Source: GCA-2698665 sp038101125
GTDB lineage: Bacteria > Pseudomonadota > Gammaproteobacteria > GCA-002705445 > GCA-002716945
NCBI GenBank assembly: GCA_038101125.1
Contig: JAYNVZ010000024.1
Span: 1-16,955 of the forward strand
Direction: 5' to 3'
DNA length: 16,955 bases
Below, piece by piece: positions 1-7,231 of the stretch (position 1 is its first letter; every line of letters begins with the position of its first letter). Below the pieces are notes generated by a model that made no database searches, was not told the origin of the DNA, and saw nothing but the letters and a program-made list of their open reading frames with translations. The position numbers were made by a program, and so were the translations under genes.

Positions 1-143
1 CAACCCCAGCTATTAAGGGAGTTATACATTGTAAAAGCAGTTACATTACACCCTAGTTTTACCAAAGCTTCAGTCAAATGCGACCCAATAAACCCATCTG
101 CACCTGTTATGACAACGTTAGATTTTTTTAATTCATTACCCAT
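1..143 (-). CDS. legB: LegB-like NAD-dependent 4,6-dehydratase (N-terminus only)
   Basis: The first 47 codons of a gene that runs off the left edge. Translation from the ATG at 143-141 gives an N-terminal Rossmann motif ITGADGFIGSHL (about residues 12-23), followed by a stretch ending YNSLNSWG, with W as the likely next residue. The YNS.NSWGW signature just after the first beta-alpha unit is characteristic, as I recall it, of LegB, which converts GDP-GlcNAc to its 4-keto-6-deoxy form in the first committed step of legionaminic acid synthesis. The gene begins 12 bp after the stop of the ABC flippase gene and is probably co-transcribed with it. The PtmE-, PtmA- and amidotransferase-like genes at the other end of the window support the assignment. 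With only the N-terminus visible, another extended-SDR dehydratase such as a PseB relative cannot be fully excluded, though the motif fits LegB better. Confidence 0.8.
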   Translation of the reverse strand, partial: MGNELKKSNVVITGADGFIGSHLTEALVKLGCNVTAFTMYNSLNSWG

Positions 144-155
144 ATTATATTATTC

Positions 156-1910
156 TTAATTTATTGAGTCTTTTAGTATAGTGGCTGTGATATTTTTGCT
201 ATCTAAAGAGGCAATATTATTTTTATTTAATATCAATACTTTATCACATAAATTTGCAGATGATAATCTATGTGTAATCATAAAGATAGTAATTTCATTG
301 TTTGTAAATTCTTTGATTGAGTTAATAATCTCCTCCTCGGTATTTGGATCTAATGCATTTGTAGCTTCATCAAAGATGATTAAAGATGGATTTAAATATA
401 ACGCTCTAGCAATTNNNNNNNNNNGTCCACCACTTAACTTTGCTCCATTTTCACCTATTGTGGATAAGATACCGTCATCAAGTGAATCCACAAGTTGTCT
501 CAACTTTACACAATCAATTAATTTATCAATAAGATTATAGTCTATGCTTTTCTCACTAACTCCAAATGCAATATTTTTTGCTATTGTTGTATCTAGAAAC
601 GCTATATTTTGAGAGACATAGCCTGTTGAGTTACATAATTTATATATATCTTTTTTGTCTAATAACTTTCCATCTATCAAAATTTGACCAGAGGAAGGAT
701 TATTAAATCCTAACAGTAAATCTAATAATGTTGTTTTGCCTACACCTGTTTTCCCTAATAAGCCTATCACATCAGATTTTTTGATACTAAAACTTATATC
801 TTTTAAGACAAGTTTATCTCCATAAGAAAAAGATATATTATCAAACTCTATAATATGATTGAATTTTAATTTATCTGATGGCCTATTAATTTTACTCTCA
901 ACCAAATTATTGATTTCCTCTATTATCTTCAATACAGGGTAAAAAAACTTCATTGTAGAGAAACTAACATATATTTGTTGTATCAAAGGCAATAATCTAT
1001 ATGCAGCTAACATGAAAACAGATAATGTAGGTAAATAAGAAACAATTTGATTGTTCAAGCTAATTATATATATTGTTACAGTAAATAATCCTCCAATTGC
1101 GAATATTTCAATAAGATATTTAGGTAGCACGGACAATAATGTATTTTTTGCAGTTAAGTTTGAAAAACTTTGTTGTGCTTTAGAGAATTCATCTAAATAA
1201 AAGCGCTCAGCATTATAAAATTTTACGTCTTTAATTGATTTAAGTGAATCGTTTACATTCTTAAAACGTTTATCATTGCTAATAAGCCTTTCTTTACCAT
1301 ATCTGGTAATTAAATTCTTTATACTTTTATATATTATGAAATAAATGCTCAATAAACTCATAAGCGAGTATATAAATATCTCTGGATTAATTATGAACAA
1401 TAATATGGATATACTGATTAAGATCATGATCTTTGTTATAAGCTGCAGCAATGGCATGAGTACATTTTCAGCAATCAAGGATGCTTCACTGAGTATATTC
1501 TTGCTTATATGCGAAATATCTGATTTCAAAAAATAATTATAATTCTGAGATAGATACTTTTTCATAATCAAGACGGATATCTTGTGATTTTGTTCTGCAG
1601 CAAATTTTACTGTTCTCCATAAATTATAGGCACTAGTTAGATTGCTTGATACAAATAGCACTATTATAGAAATCCCAGTATATATAATGGATTGTTGATG
1701 GGATAATTGAAAATAACTATAAATATTTTCAAGGAAATCATATTTATTTAAAAAGTCTGGATCACTAATAAGACCAATAAAAGGAACTATTGAGGCTATG
1801 CCTATAATTTCAAAGATGCTTGTAAGGATGTTTAAAAAAAATAAATACAAAAGAGTTAGTTTGTCACTAGATGAGAATAGCCTTGATAATTTTAATAAAT
1901 CTTTAAGCAT
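156..1910 (-). CDS. PglK/MsbA-type ABC flippase (fused permease and ATPase)
   Basis: A half-transporter of about 584 residues, probably a homodimer that flips a lipid-linked oligosaccharide across the inner membrane. An N-terminal domain with about six membrane segments (residues about 18-315, including the IGIASIVPFIGLISD stretch near 36-50 that resembles PglK) is followed by an ATPase domain. That domain has Walker A GKTGVGKT at 386-393, Q-loop Gln434, the start of the signature LSGG at 492-495, Walker B LIIFDE at 510-515 and H-loop His547. A run of ten Ns (415-424) interrupts the codons just after LSGG, so the expected QRQR segment is not seen; the frame survives. The ATG lies 2 bp after the stop of the upstream gene. 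No Wzx flippase is present in the window, so this is the best export candidate. The substrate cannot be told from sequence. Confidence 0.88.
   Translation of the reverse strand: MLKDLLKLSRLFSSSDKLTLLYLFFLNILTSIFEIIGIASIVPFIGLISDPDFLNKYDFLENIYSYFQLSHQQSIIYTGISIIVLFVSSNLTSAYNLWRTVKFAAEQNHKISVLIMKKYLSQNYNYFLKSDISHISKNILSEASLIAENVLMPLLQLITKIMILISISILLFIINPEIFIYSLMSLLSIYFIIYKSIKNLITRYGKERLISNDKRFKNVNDSLKSIKDVKFYNAERFYLDEFSKAQQSFSNLTAKNTLLSVLPKYLIEIFAIGGLFTVTIYIISLNNQIVSYLPTLSVFMLAAYRLLPLIQQIYVSFSTMKFFYPVLKIIEEINNLVESKINRPSDKLKFNHIIEFDNISFSYGDKLVLKDISFSIKKSDVIGLLGKTGVGKTTLLDLLLGFNNPSSGQILIDGKLLDKKDIYKLCNSTGYVSQNIAFLDTTIAKNIAFGVSEKSIDYNLIDKLIDCVKLRQLVDSLDDGILSTIGENGAKLSGGXXXXIARALYLNPSLIIFDEATNALDPNTEEEIINSIKEFTNNEITIFMITHRLSSANLCDKVLILNKNNIASLDSKNITATILKDSIN
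415..424. other. Assembly gap (10 Ns) inside the ABC signature motif
   Basis: Ten Ns interrupt the flippase gene between GG of LSGG and IARAL. In ABC proteins these are separated by six residues (typically QRQRxA/G). That corresponds to about 16 unknown bases here rather than 10, because the bases C and A flanking the Ns belong to the first and last of those codons. The gap is thus a placeholder that is probably 6 bp too short; the difference is a multiple of three, so the frame is not disturbed. Confidence 0.9.
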
Positions 1911-1912
1911 GA

Positions 1913-3022
1913 TTAGATCTTAATACCACCTGTCGCAATTTTTAAAATCTCATTATGTGGATATCTCGAATGATTAATTGTCATTGAATATTTGGAGATA
2001 TCTTTAGAAAGTATATTATAATCTGAAATATCCATATCAATAATTTTATCTACATATGTCTTAAATGAACTATAATCACGAAAATCATGTTTAATACAAG
2101 AAGGATAGTCAAAATATCTATCTGAATTCGATGTATCTACCGACAGTACCTTGTTGCCTAATGCTAGAGACTCTATTAGCAGAGTTGAGAAAAACCCTAT
2201 AGTTAATTCACTCTTACAAACAGCCTCATAACTGCTAAAAATATTTGTGTTTTCATGGAATATCGCATTATCTCCAAATATATTAGTGAAATATTTGATT
2301 TGATTATCTCTGCTTGGTTTATTTAAAGCAATAAGTATTTTTTGATCAGTATCAATAATATACTGATTGAGAATTTTATGAAAATCAAGTTCATAATCAC
2401 AAAGTTCTTTTTCTATCTCATAGTGTTTTGAATTTTTATTTGGTCGCTCCATAAACTCTGAGACAAGGCATATATTATATTTTTTATGGTACACATAATT
2501 CTTTTCTAAAAACATACCCAGCTTAAGAGAGCCTAATTTTATAGGTTTGGTGATATTTATATTCATTTTGTCGTACATAGATTCTTCATGGCTCCCAAAC
2601 ATAAAAAAAATATCATGATTATAATTTTCTAGATGCTTTTTTTTAAAGTACCTAAACTCATGTTTTGTTCTTAATCCATTCTGAATAGATATGAATCTAA
2701 TTTTTTTTTCATATTTACTAGGCCAATGAATTAGAGTGTTATTATCAGTTTGTGTATATACAAATTTAGGCGACATTAATTGAAGAATTGATAAATGATA
2801 AATGTTGTAGATTAACTGTAATATATTACAACTTTTAAATAGTTTTATGAAATTTATTATATATTTAATAATGAACTTGATGCTAATGTATATAGTTATA
2901 GAGTCTTCTGAATGTATTTTATGAGTAACGCTATTTTTTTTAAAAATATTAACTATATCTATACTATCATTCCCTAGTATAACGTTATCTATCTTTTCAG
3001 GAAGTTTTAAAGAAAATTTCAC
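1913..3022 (-). CDS. GT-B-like surface carbohydrate biosynthesis protein
   Basis: A protein of 369 residues with no signal peptide. The start is GTG, whose last two bases form the TGA stop of the upstream GT4 gene (GTGA overlap), implying translational coupling. The middle has a TQTDNNTLIH...FISIQNGLR pattern (residues about 90-118) followed by FMFG (140-143). The C-terminal third has SSYEAVCKSEL...FFSTLLIESLALGNKVLSVD (near 265-300). This resembles the nucleotide-binding half of GT-B enzymes and the poorly characterised 'surface carbohydrate biosynthesis protein' family found in LPS clusters. It is probably a glycosyltransferase or a related transferase acting on the lipid-linked intermediate at the cytoplasmic face. 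Donor, acceptor and catalytic residues are not identifiable by eye. It has an A9 run near 2701-2709 on the coding strand. Confidence is high that it is a gene and moderate for the family. Confidence 0.7.
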   Translation of the reverse strand: MKFSLKLPEKIDNVILGNDSIDIVNIFKKNSVTHKIHSEDSITIYISIKFIIKYIINFIKLFKSCNILQLIYNIYHLSILQLMSPKFVYTQTDNNTLIHWPSKYEKKIRFISIQNGLRTKHEFRYFKKKHLENYNHDIFFMFGSHEESMYDKMNINITKPIKLGSLKLGMFLEKNYVYHKKYNICLVSEFMERPNKNSKHYEIEKELCDYELDFHKILNQYIIDTDQKILIALNKPSRDNQIKYFTNIFGDNAIFHENTNIFSSYEAVCKSELTIGFFSTLLIESLALGNKVLSVDTSNSDRYFDYPSCIKHDFRDYSSFKTYVDKIIDMDISDYNILSKDISKYSMTINHSRYPHNEILKIATGGIKI

Positions 3023-4047
3023 GACTTATGAACTTCTATACCTGTCTTGTTAATAATAGATATTAAAGTATATGGCATCAAGGATAATATAAAAATAATA
3101 TGACTTAGATCATTATAAATCATAGATAAGATAGCTAATGGCAAGCACCAGATTATATTTAGTGTTAAAATTAAAATATCTACTCTAATATGACTTTTTA
3201 GTTTTCTGCTCATTATTTGATAATTATGTAGCGAATGTGCTACAAAAAAAACTGTTTTAATAGACTCTATTAATGAATTAATAAGATTTGATGACCGCGA
3301 ATACTCATGTCTTAATTTCGTTATAAATCGAAAAATAAATACAAGAACAGTATCAATTAATGGCGTACTATATAAAATCATGCATGTATACAATGAAATA
3401 TCCTCTGCAAAGATAAAAAAAGCAAATAGAGTAGATATCATAAAACCAAGATAATAAGATCCAGAACTACCTAGAAATAGTGATGCTGGAGAATAATTAT
3501 AGATGCTAAAACCAATTAAAGAGATAACTGACAGTATCATTATAGAATTTATATTAACCATATTATCTTGTAATATAATATTTTGATATGAAACTATTAA
3601 TAACAAAGAACCAAGCATAAATATCATTTGCGTTGAAACAAGTAAATCAATCCCATCAAAGAAATTTAAGGAATTTATTACATATACTATCAATAGAACT
3701 ATAAAAAATACTTCTATAGGATTAGTTGTTATAAAATATATCGCAAAAAATAATGATATTAAGATTTGAACTATGAATCTAATAATTTGAGACACATCAT
3801 AGAAATCATCTGCGACTCCTACAAGCGAAATGATAGTTAAGAGCAGTAAATAAACAAGATCATTCTCATTAACATCAATAATTAGGAGCATACTAAGAAT
3901 CAAGGGAACTGATAATGCCAAACCACCTGAAGTTGCAATACTATATTTGTATTCCCCTCTTGGGGTTGGATCTGCAGTAACAACACATGACTTTATTAGT
4001 AAAAGACATATTAATAAGGTCATAAAAAAAGTTAAAATATATACCAT
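3019..4047 (-). CDS. WbpL/WecA-like initiating phosphosugar transferase (GT4 family)
   Basis: A polytopic protein of 342 residues (about 10 membrane segments) of the MraY/WecA/WbpL family, which transfer a sugar-1-phosphate from UDP-sugar to undecaprenyl phosphate and so start the repeat unit. Family landmarks are present: DPTPR near 26-30 and SGGLAL near 40-45, DDFYD at 80-84, NSLNFFDGID at 125-134, and a C-terminal AHSLHNYQ (270-277) corresponding to the AHRSHAYQ-type motif of WbpL. The usual G-D-x-G-S motif reads GSSGS (193-197), so the conserved, catalytically important Asp is Ser194. The codon is AGT, two changes away from GAT, so a single base error does not explain it. The ATG directly follows the upstream TAA with no spacer. 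WbpL-type enzymes use UDP-QuiNAc or UDP-FucNAc; the exact sugar here is unknown. Confidence 0.85.
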   Translation of the reverse strand: MVYILTFFMTLLICLLLIKSCVVTADPTPRGEYKYSIATSGGLALSVPLILSMLLIIDVNENDLVYLLLLTIISLVGVADDFYDVSQIIRFIVQILISLFFAIYFITTNPIEVFFIVLLIVYVINSLNFFDGIDLLVSTQMIFMLGSLLLIVSYQNIILQDNMVNINSIMILSVISLIGFSIYNYSPASLFLGSSGSYYLGFMISTLFAFFIFAEDISLYTCMILYSTPLIDTVLVFIFRFITKLRHEYSRSSNLINSLIESIKTVFFVAHSLHNYQIMSRKLKSHIRVDILILTLNIIWCLPLAILSMIYNDLSHIIFILSLMPYTLISIINKTGIEVHKS

Positions 4048-5025
4048 TTATTGATTAGAGATATACCAAGATATTGTATCTTTTATTCCTTCATTAAGTC
4101 GTATAGAAGACTTCCATTTAAGTTTTTTATGAGTATTTTTGATATATAAGGAATTATTTTTCATATCACCGATTCTATTATTTTTATAAATAGTAGCAGG
4201 TATTTTATAGCCATGTTTTTTAAATATTGATGACATAATTTTAATAACCTGATTGATGTCTGTCTCAACACCTGTGCCTATATGATAAGATTCTGATTTA
4301 TTTTTAGTTTTAATACTTTTGAATATAGCTAAGACTATATCATTTACATGTATATAATCTCTTGTCTGTTTTCCATCTCCAAAAACTATCAATGGTTTAT
4401 TATTTAATATGTTCTTGATATATTTTGATATAACACTATTTTTATGAAATGAATAATTGCCATATGCATTACTAAATCTTAATATAGTTGTATTTATATC
4501 ATATACAGATGCATATGAATTACAAAATGACTCAATAGCAAGCTTTGAAGAACCATATGGTGATATTGGACTTTTTTCATAGTCTTCTCGCATTGGAGGG
4601 GTTGCTGTTCCAAAAACAGATCCACTGGACGCAAAAATAAAATTCTTAACATTGTTTAGTCTAGATGCTTCTAGATAATTAAATGTACCAAGAACATTAA
4701 CATCAAATGCATATTTAGGCTTATTGACTGAAATATCTACACCTGATTCTGCAGCCAAATGAATAACAGAATCTATCTCACTACAAATTAGTTTTGCAAA
4801 ACTAAAATCTTTTATATTTGCCTTTATGATATTGATTCTTGAGTTATTTGTTTTATAGCTTTCTTTGGAAAAGTATTTTATATTTTTTAAGTCTTTCAGA
4901 TCAGGATTTTTTACTTGTGAATAATTATCAACAACTATTATTTTTACTATTTCTTTTTTACTTGTTAGGAACCTAAGTAAATTCTGGCCAATAAATCCAA
5001 GGCCACCTGTTATTAAGATTCTCAT
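4048..5025 (-). CDS. NAD-dependent nucleotide-sugar epimerase (GalE/WbpP-like extended SDR)
   Basis: An extended short-chain dehydrogenase/reductase of 325 residues (327 if read from the ATG two codons earlier at 5031). It has the NAD-binding GGLGFIG near the start (about residues 7-13), HLAAESGVD near 90, the catalytic Ser region SSGSVFG near 133-139 and YGSSK (Tyr157, Lys161), followed by RFSNAYG and the C-terminal sugar-binding region RDYIHVNDI. This pattern fits UDP-hexose 4-epimerases and their relatives. I chose the ATG at 5025 because it overlaps the upstream TGA (ATGA), a common coupling arrangement; neither start has a clear ribosome site. It is third in a run of three adjacent SDR enzymes and probably carries out a late epimerisation of the sugar made by them or of the UDP-sugar used by the adjacent WbpL-like transferase. 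Substrate is not determinable. Confidence 0.85.
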   Translation of the reverse strand: MRILITGGLGFIGQNLLRFLTSKKEIVKIIVVDNYSQVKNPDLKDLKNIKYFSKESYKTNNSRINIIKANIKDFSFAKLICSEIDSVIHLAAESGVDISVNKPKYAFDVNVLGTFNYLEASRLNNVKNFIFASSGSVFGTATPPMREDYEKSPISPYGSSKLAIESFCNSYASVYDINTTILRFSNAYGNYSFHKNSVISKYIKNILNNKPLIVFGDGKQTRDYIHVNDIVLAIFKSIKTKNKSESYHIGTGVETDINQVIKIMSSIFKKHGYKIPATIYKNNRIGDMKNNSLYIKNTHKKLKWKSSIRLNEGIKDTISWYISNQ

Positions 5026-6167
5026 GCCCATTTTGTTTTTGGTTTAAGTATTTTTTTATTAATATCTTTTTTATACTTCAGAACATATTTTGCGATTGAT
5101 ATTATGATATCATCGTTTAGGAGAGTTGGTGATAACCCATAATTTATCATATTTTCGTTTTTAGCATTATAATAATGTTTTTCAGATTCAATTCTAGGAT
5201 TCTTAATTTTATTAATTGAGACATCTATATCAATTTTCTTAAGCGACTTTTGGACTTTTTTAGCCAGTTGATTTACTGAGAACTGTTCGGTAAATTGATT
5301 ATGAATATGCATGTCTCCTGATGCAGGCGGATTCTCGAGAGCAAGACTGATACATGCCAAAGTATCTTTGATATTAATATAGCCTCTGATTTGGGAACCT
5401 GAGCCATATACCAACAAAGGTGTTTTAGCGACAGCTTGTACAATGAATCTATTTAATACAGTTCCAAACATATCATCATATGCGAGAGAGATTTGATAAT
5501 CATTTTCCTCTATAAAATCATTATTCATAATCCCATAGACGGGGCCTTGCATTAGATCTGTTACTTTAATTTTATTCATTCTCGTATAGAACCATAATAG
5601 GTCAGTATCCATTATCTTTGACGTATGATATAAACTTGATGCCTGCCTCGGATACATAAATCTCTGTTCCCTGTTATTATGTTTTATATTTAGCCATCCT
5701 TCTTCTATATCAATATTTGGTGTTCCATATTCGCCCATTGTGCCAAGTTTGATTATATGACAATTAGTATTAATATTTTTAACGCACCAAATTAAGTTCA
5801 AAGTTGTATGCAGGTTATTATCAAGAGTACTCCATGCTTCTTTGTTTCCAATCATAGAATAAGGAGCAGACGGAAGTTCTGCAAAATGGATTACAGCATC
5901 AGGCTTAAATTTTTTAAAGATATTAGATAGCTTTGTAAAGTCACAACAGTCTATATTTGTCATACTCACATTACATCCAGCTTTATTCAACTTTCTTACT
6001 TTTGTTGATAATGATGGTGATTTGACCAATGGTTCTCGATTCATTTTAGTCATGATTTTGCGTTTGATATAATTATCAACAAGCATTAATTTATTTTTTT
6101 TAAATGCTAGGTCTACAGCAGTTGGCCAACCTAAGTATCCATCTGCACCAAGTATCATAATTTTCAT
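5022..6167 (-). CDS. sqdB: UDP-sulfoquinovose synthase homologue (SQD1/SqdB-like)
   Basis: A 381-residue extended SDR closely resembling SQD1, which makes UDP-sulfoquinovose from UDP-glucose and sulfite. It shows GADGYLG (7-13), SAPYSMI (100-106), the diagnostic TMGEYGTPNIDIEEG (143-157), the active-site pair Tyr180 and Lys184 (YHTSK), RGYINIKDT (261-269), NQFTEQFSVNQLA (290-302) and HYYNAK near 335. Thr143, Tyr180 and Lys184 correspond to catalytic Thr145, Tyr182 and Lys186 of plant SQD1 with a constant offset of two. One difference from SQD1, as I remember it, is ELPSAPYS in place of EQRSAPYS. The gene starts 11 bp after the upstream stop with AAGAGA seven bases before the ATG. In most bacteria SqdB serves sulfolipid synthesis with SqdD/SqdX glycosyltransferases. 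None is seen here, so a sulfoquinovose-like residue in the glycan is the more likely role. A changed substrate is possible. Confidence 0.85.
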   Translation of the reverse strand: MKIMILGADGYLGWPTAVDLAFKKNKLMLVDNYIKRKIMTKMNREPLVKSPSLSTKVRKLNKAGCNVSMTNIDCCDFTKLSNIFKKFKPDAVIHFAELPSAPYSMIGNKEAWSTLDNNLHTTLNLIWCVKNINTNCHIIKLGTMGEYGTPNIDIEEGWLNIKHNNREQRFMYPRQASSLYHTSKIMDTDLLWFYTRMNKIKVTDLMQGPVYGIMNNDFIEENDYQISLAYDDMFGTVLNRFIVQAVAKTPLLVYGSGSQIRGYINIKDTLACISLALENPPASGDMHIHNQFTEQFSVNQLAKKVQKSLKKIDIDVSINKIKNPRIESEKHYYNAKNENMINYGLSPTLLNDDIIISIAKYVLKYKKDINKKILKPKTKWA

Positions 6168-6174
6168 TTTTATA

Positions 6175-6180
6175 TCTCTT
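6175..6180 (-). promoter_or_regulatory. Ribosome binding site of the SQD1 homologue
   Basis: AAGAGA lies seven bases before the ATG at 6167 and overlaps the TAA stop of the preceding gene (6181-6179), an arrangement suited to reinitiation. The same AAGAGA-N7-ATG spacing occurs before the amidotransferase gene at 14841. Confidence 0.6.
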
Positions 6181-7231
6181 ATAAGAAATCTTTATATTTA
6201 TTTTTTTTTAAAAACCCATTATACCATTTAAATGTGCTTCTTAAGCCTTCTTTTATTTCTGTATTTGGTTTCCATCCAAACATTTTATTTAGTTTAGCAT
6301 ATGACATGAACTGATGTTGAATCTCACCAGTTAGTTTTTTGCCAATATATGATTTTTTAATTGAATCATATAGTTCCTTATTTTTTTCAATCATACATAT
6401 ATCCTTAATAATTTCATCAACTCTAAAACCTTTGCCAGTACCAGCATTAAAGATTTCCCCTGAAAGTTTATTATCATTATATAAATAATAACCAAGACAT
6501 AAATATAAATCACAAACATCTTCAACGTATAAAAAATCTCTTTTATTTTTCCCATCACCTCTTGGTATGAATTTTCTATAACCAAAATTCGCTAACATAC
6601 AATCAGGAATTAATGCAGTAAAATTTAATTGTCCTGGTCCATAGATGTTCGAAAATCTTGTAGTGATTACAGGTAGATTAAAAAGAGACGTAGAATAAGA
6701 CTTGGTGATTAAATCTGCACAAGCTTTTGAGACGTCATATGGAAATCTAGGTCTAAGATCATAGGTTTCTTGGTATGGTAGTTTTTTAAGCTCATACTCC
6801 CCATATGCTTTATCAGATGACGCAACAATTATAGATTTAATTTTCTTTGATAACCGCAATACTTCTAGTAAGTTATATGTACCCCTTATATTTGATTCAA
6901 ATGTATGAAGAGGGTCATTTTTAGCTACATTAACATCAACTTGTGCAGCAAGGTGAAAACAAATGTTTATGTTATTTTCTGATACAACTCTCTTGACTTG
7001 ATTATAATTAGATATATCAATCTTGTGATATTTAATTTTATTCAGCAATCCCTCATATTTTAAAAACTTATCTTTTTTTCTATCATTACTAATACCTATC
7101 ACATTGGCACCTAGCGAAACTAATAATTTAACAAGGTTTCCGCCAATGAATCCATTTACTCCTGTTATAAGAACAGTTTTTTTACTCCAGAATCTTTTAT
7201 TTATATATTTTTGAGATATTTTCTTTTGCAT
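6179..7231 (-). CDS. CDP-glucose 4,6-dehydratase-like extended SDR
   Basis: A 350-residue NAD-binding sugar-nucleotide dehydratase or epimerase. From the ATG at 7231 it has FWSKKTVLITG before GVNGFIG (24-30), HLAAQVDV near 93, the SSDKAYG motif (about 138-144), YDVSK (Tyr165, Lys169) and RFSNIYGPGQ. The Ser-Asp-Lys motif, where most 4,6-dehydratases have Asp-Glu, is the CDP-glucose 4,6-dehydratase (RfbG) pattern, as is the FW near the N-terminus. An RfbF-like nucleotidyltransferase immediately upstream supports a CDP-sugar route. I preferred ATG 7231 over the in-frame TTG at 7237; either way the start lies inside the upstream gene (35 bp overlap with ATG). Its stop is followed at once by the ribosome site of the SQD1 homologue. 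It might instead be a dehydratase or epimerase for another NDP-hexose. Confidence 0.8.
   Translation of the reverse strand: MQKKISQKYINKRFWSKKTVLITGVNGFIGGNLVKLLVSLGANVIGISNDRKKDKFLKYEGLLNKIKYHKIDISNYNQVKRVVSENNINICFHLAAQVDVNVAKNDPLHTFESNIRGTYNLLEVLRLSKKIKSIIVASSDKAYGEYELKKLPYQETYDLRPRFPYDVSKACADLITKSYSTSLFNLPVITTRFSNIYGPGQLNFTALIPDCMLANFGYRKFIPRGDGKNKRDFLYVEDVCDLYLCLGYYLYNDNKLSGEIFNAGTGKGFRVDEIIKDICMIEKNKELYDSIKKSYIGKKLTGEIQHQFMSYAKLNKMFGWKPNTEIKEGLRSTFKWYNGFLKKNKYKDFL

Noticed and set aside
181..540. Plus-strand open frame antisense to the flippase ATPase domain (and other plus-strand frames such as 13054-13329 and 14037-14270)
   Set aside because: They lie wholly within well-supported minus-strand genes, show no recognisable motifs and have no independent ribosome sites; they are frame shadows.
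2701..2709. A9 tract (coding strand) in the GT-B-like gene, and similar runs of 8-9 at 6201, 11822, 14594 and 16373, as phase-variation sites
   Set aside because: Such A/T runs occur in many genes here and are expected at this base composition; all affected frames are intact and no G/C tract or repeat of the usual contingency type is present.
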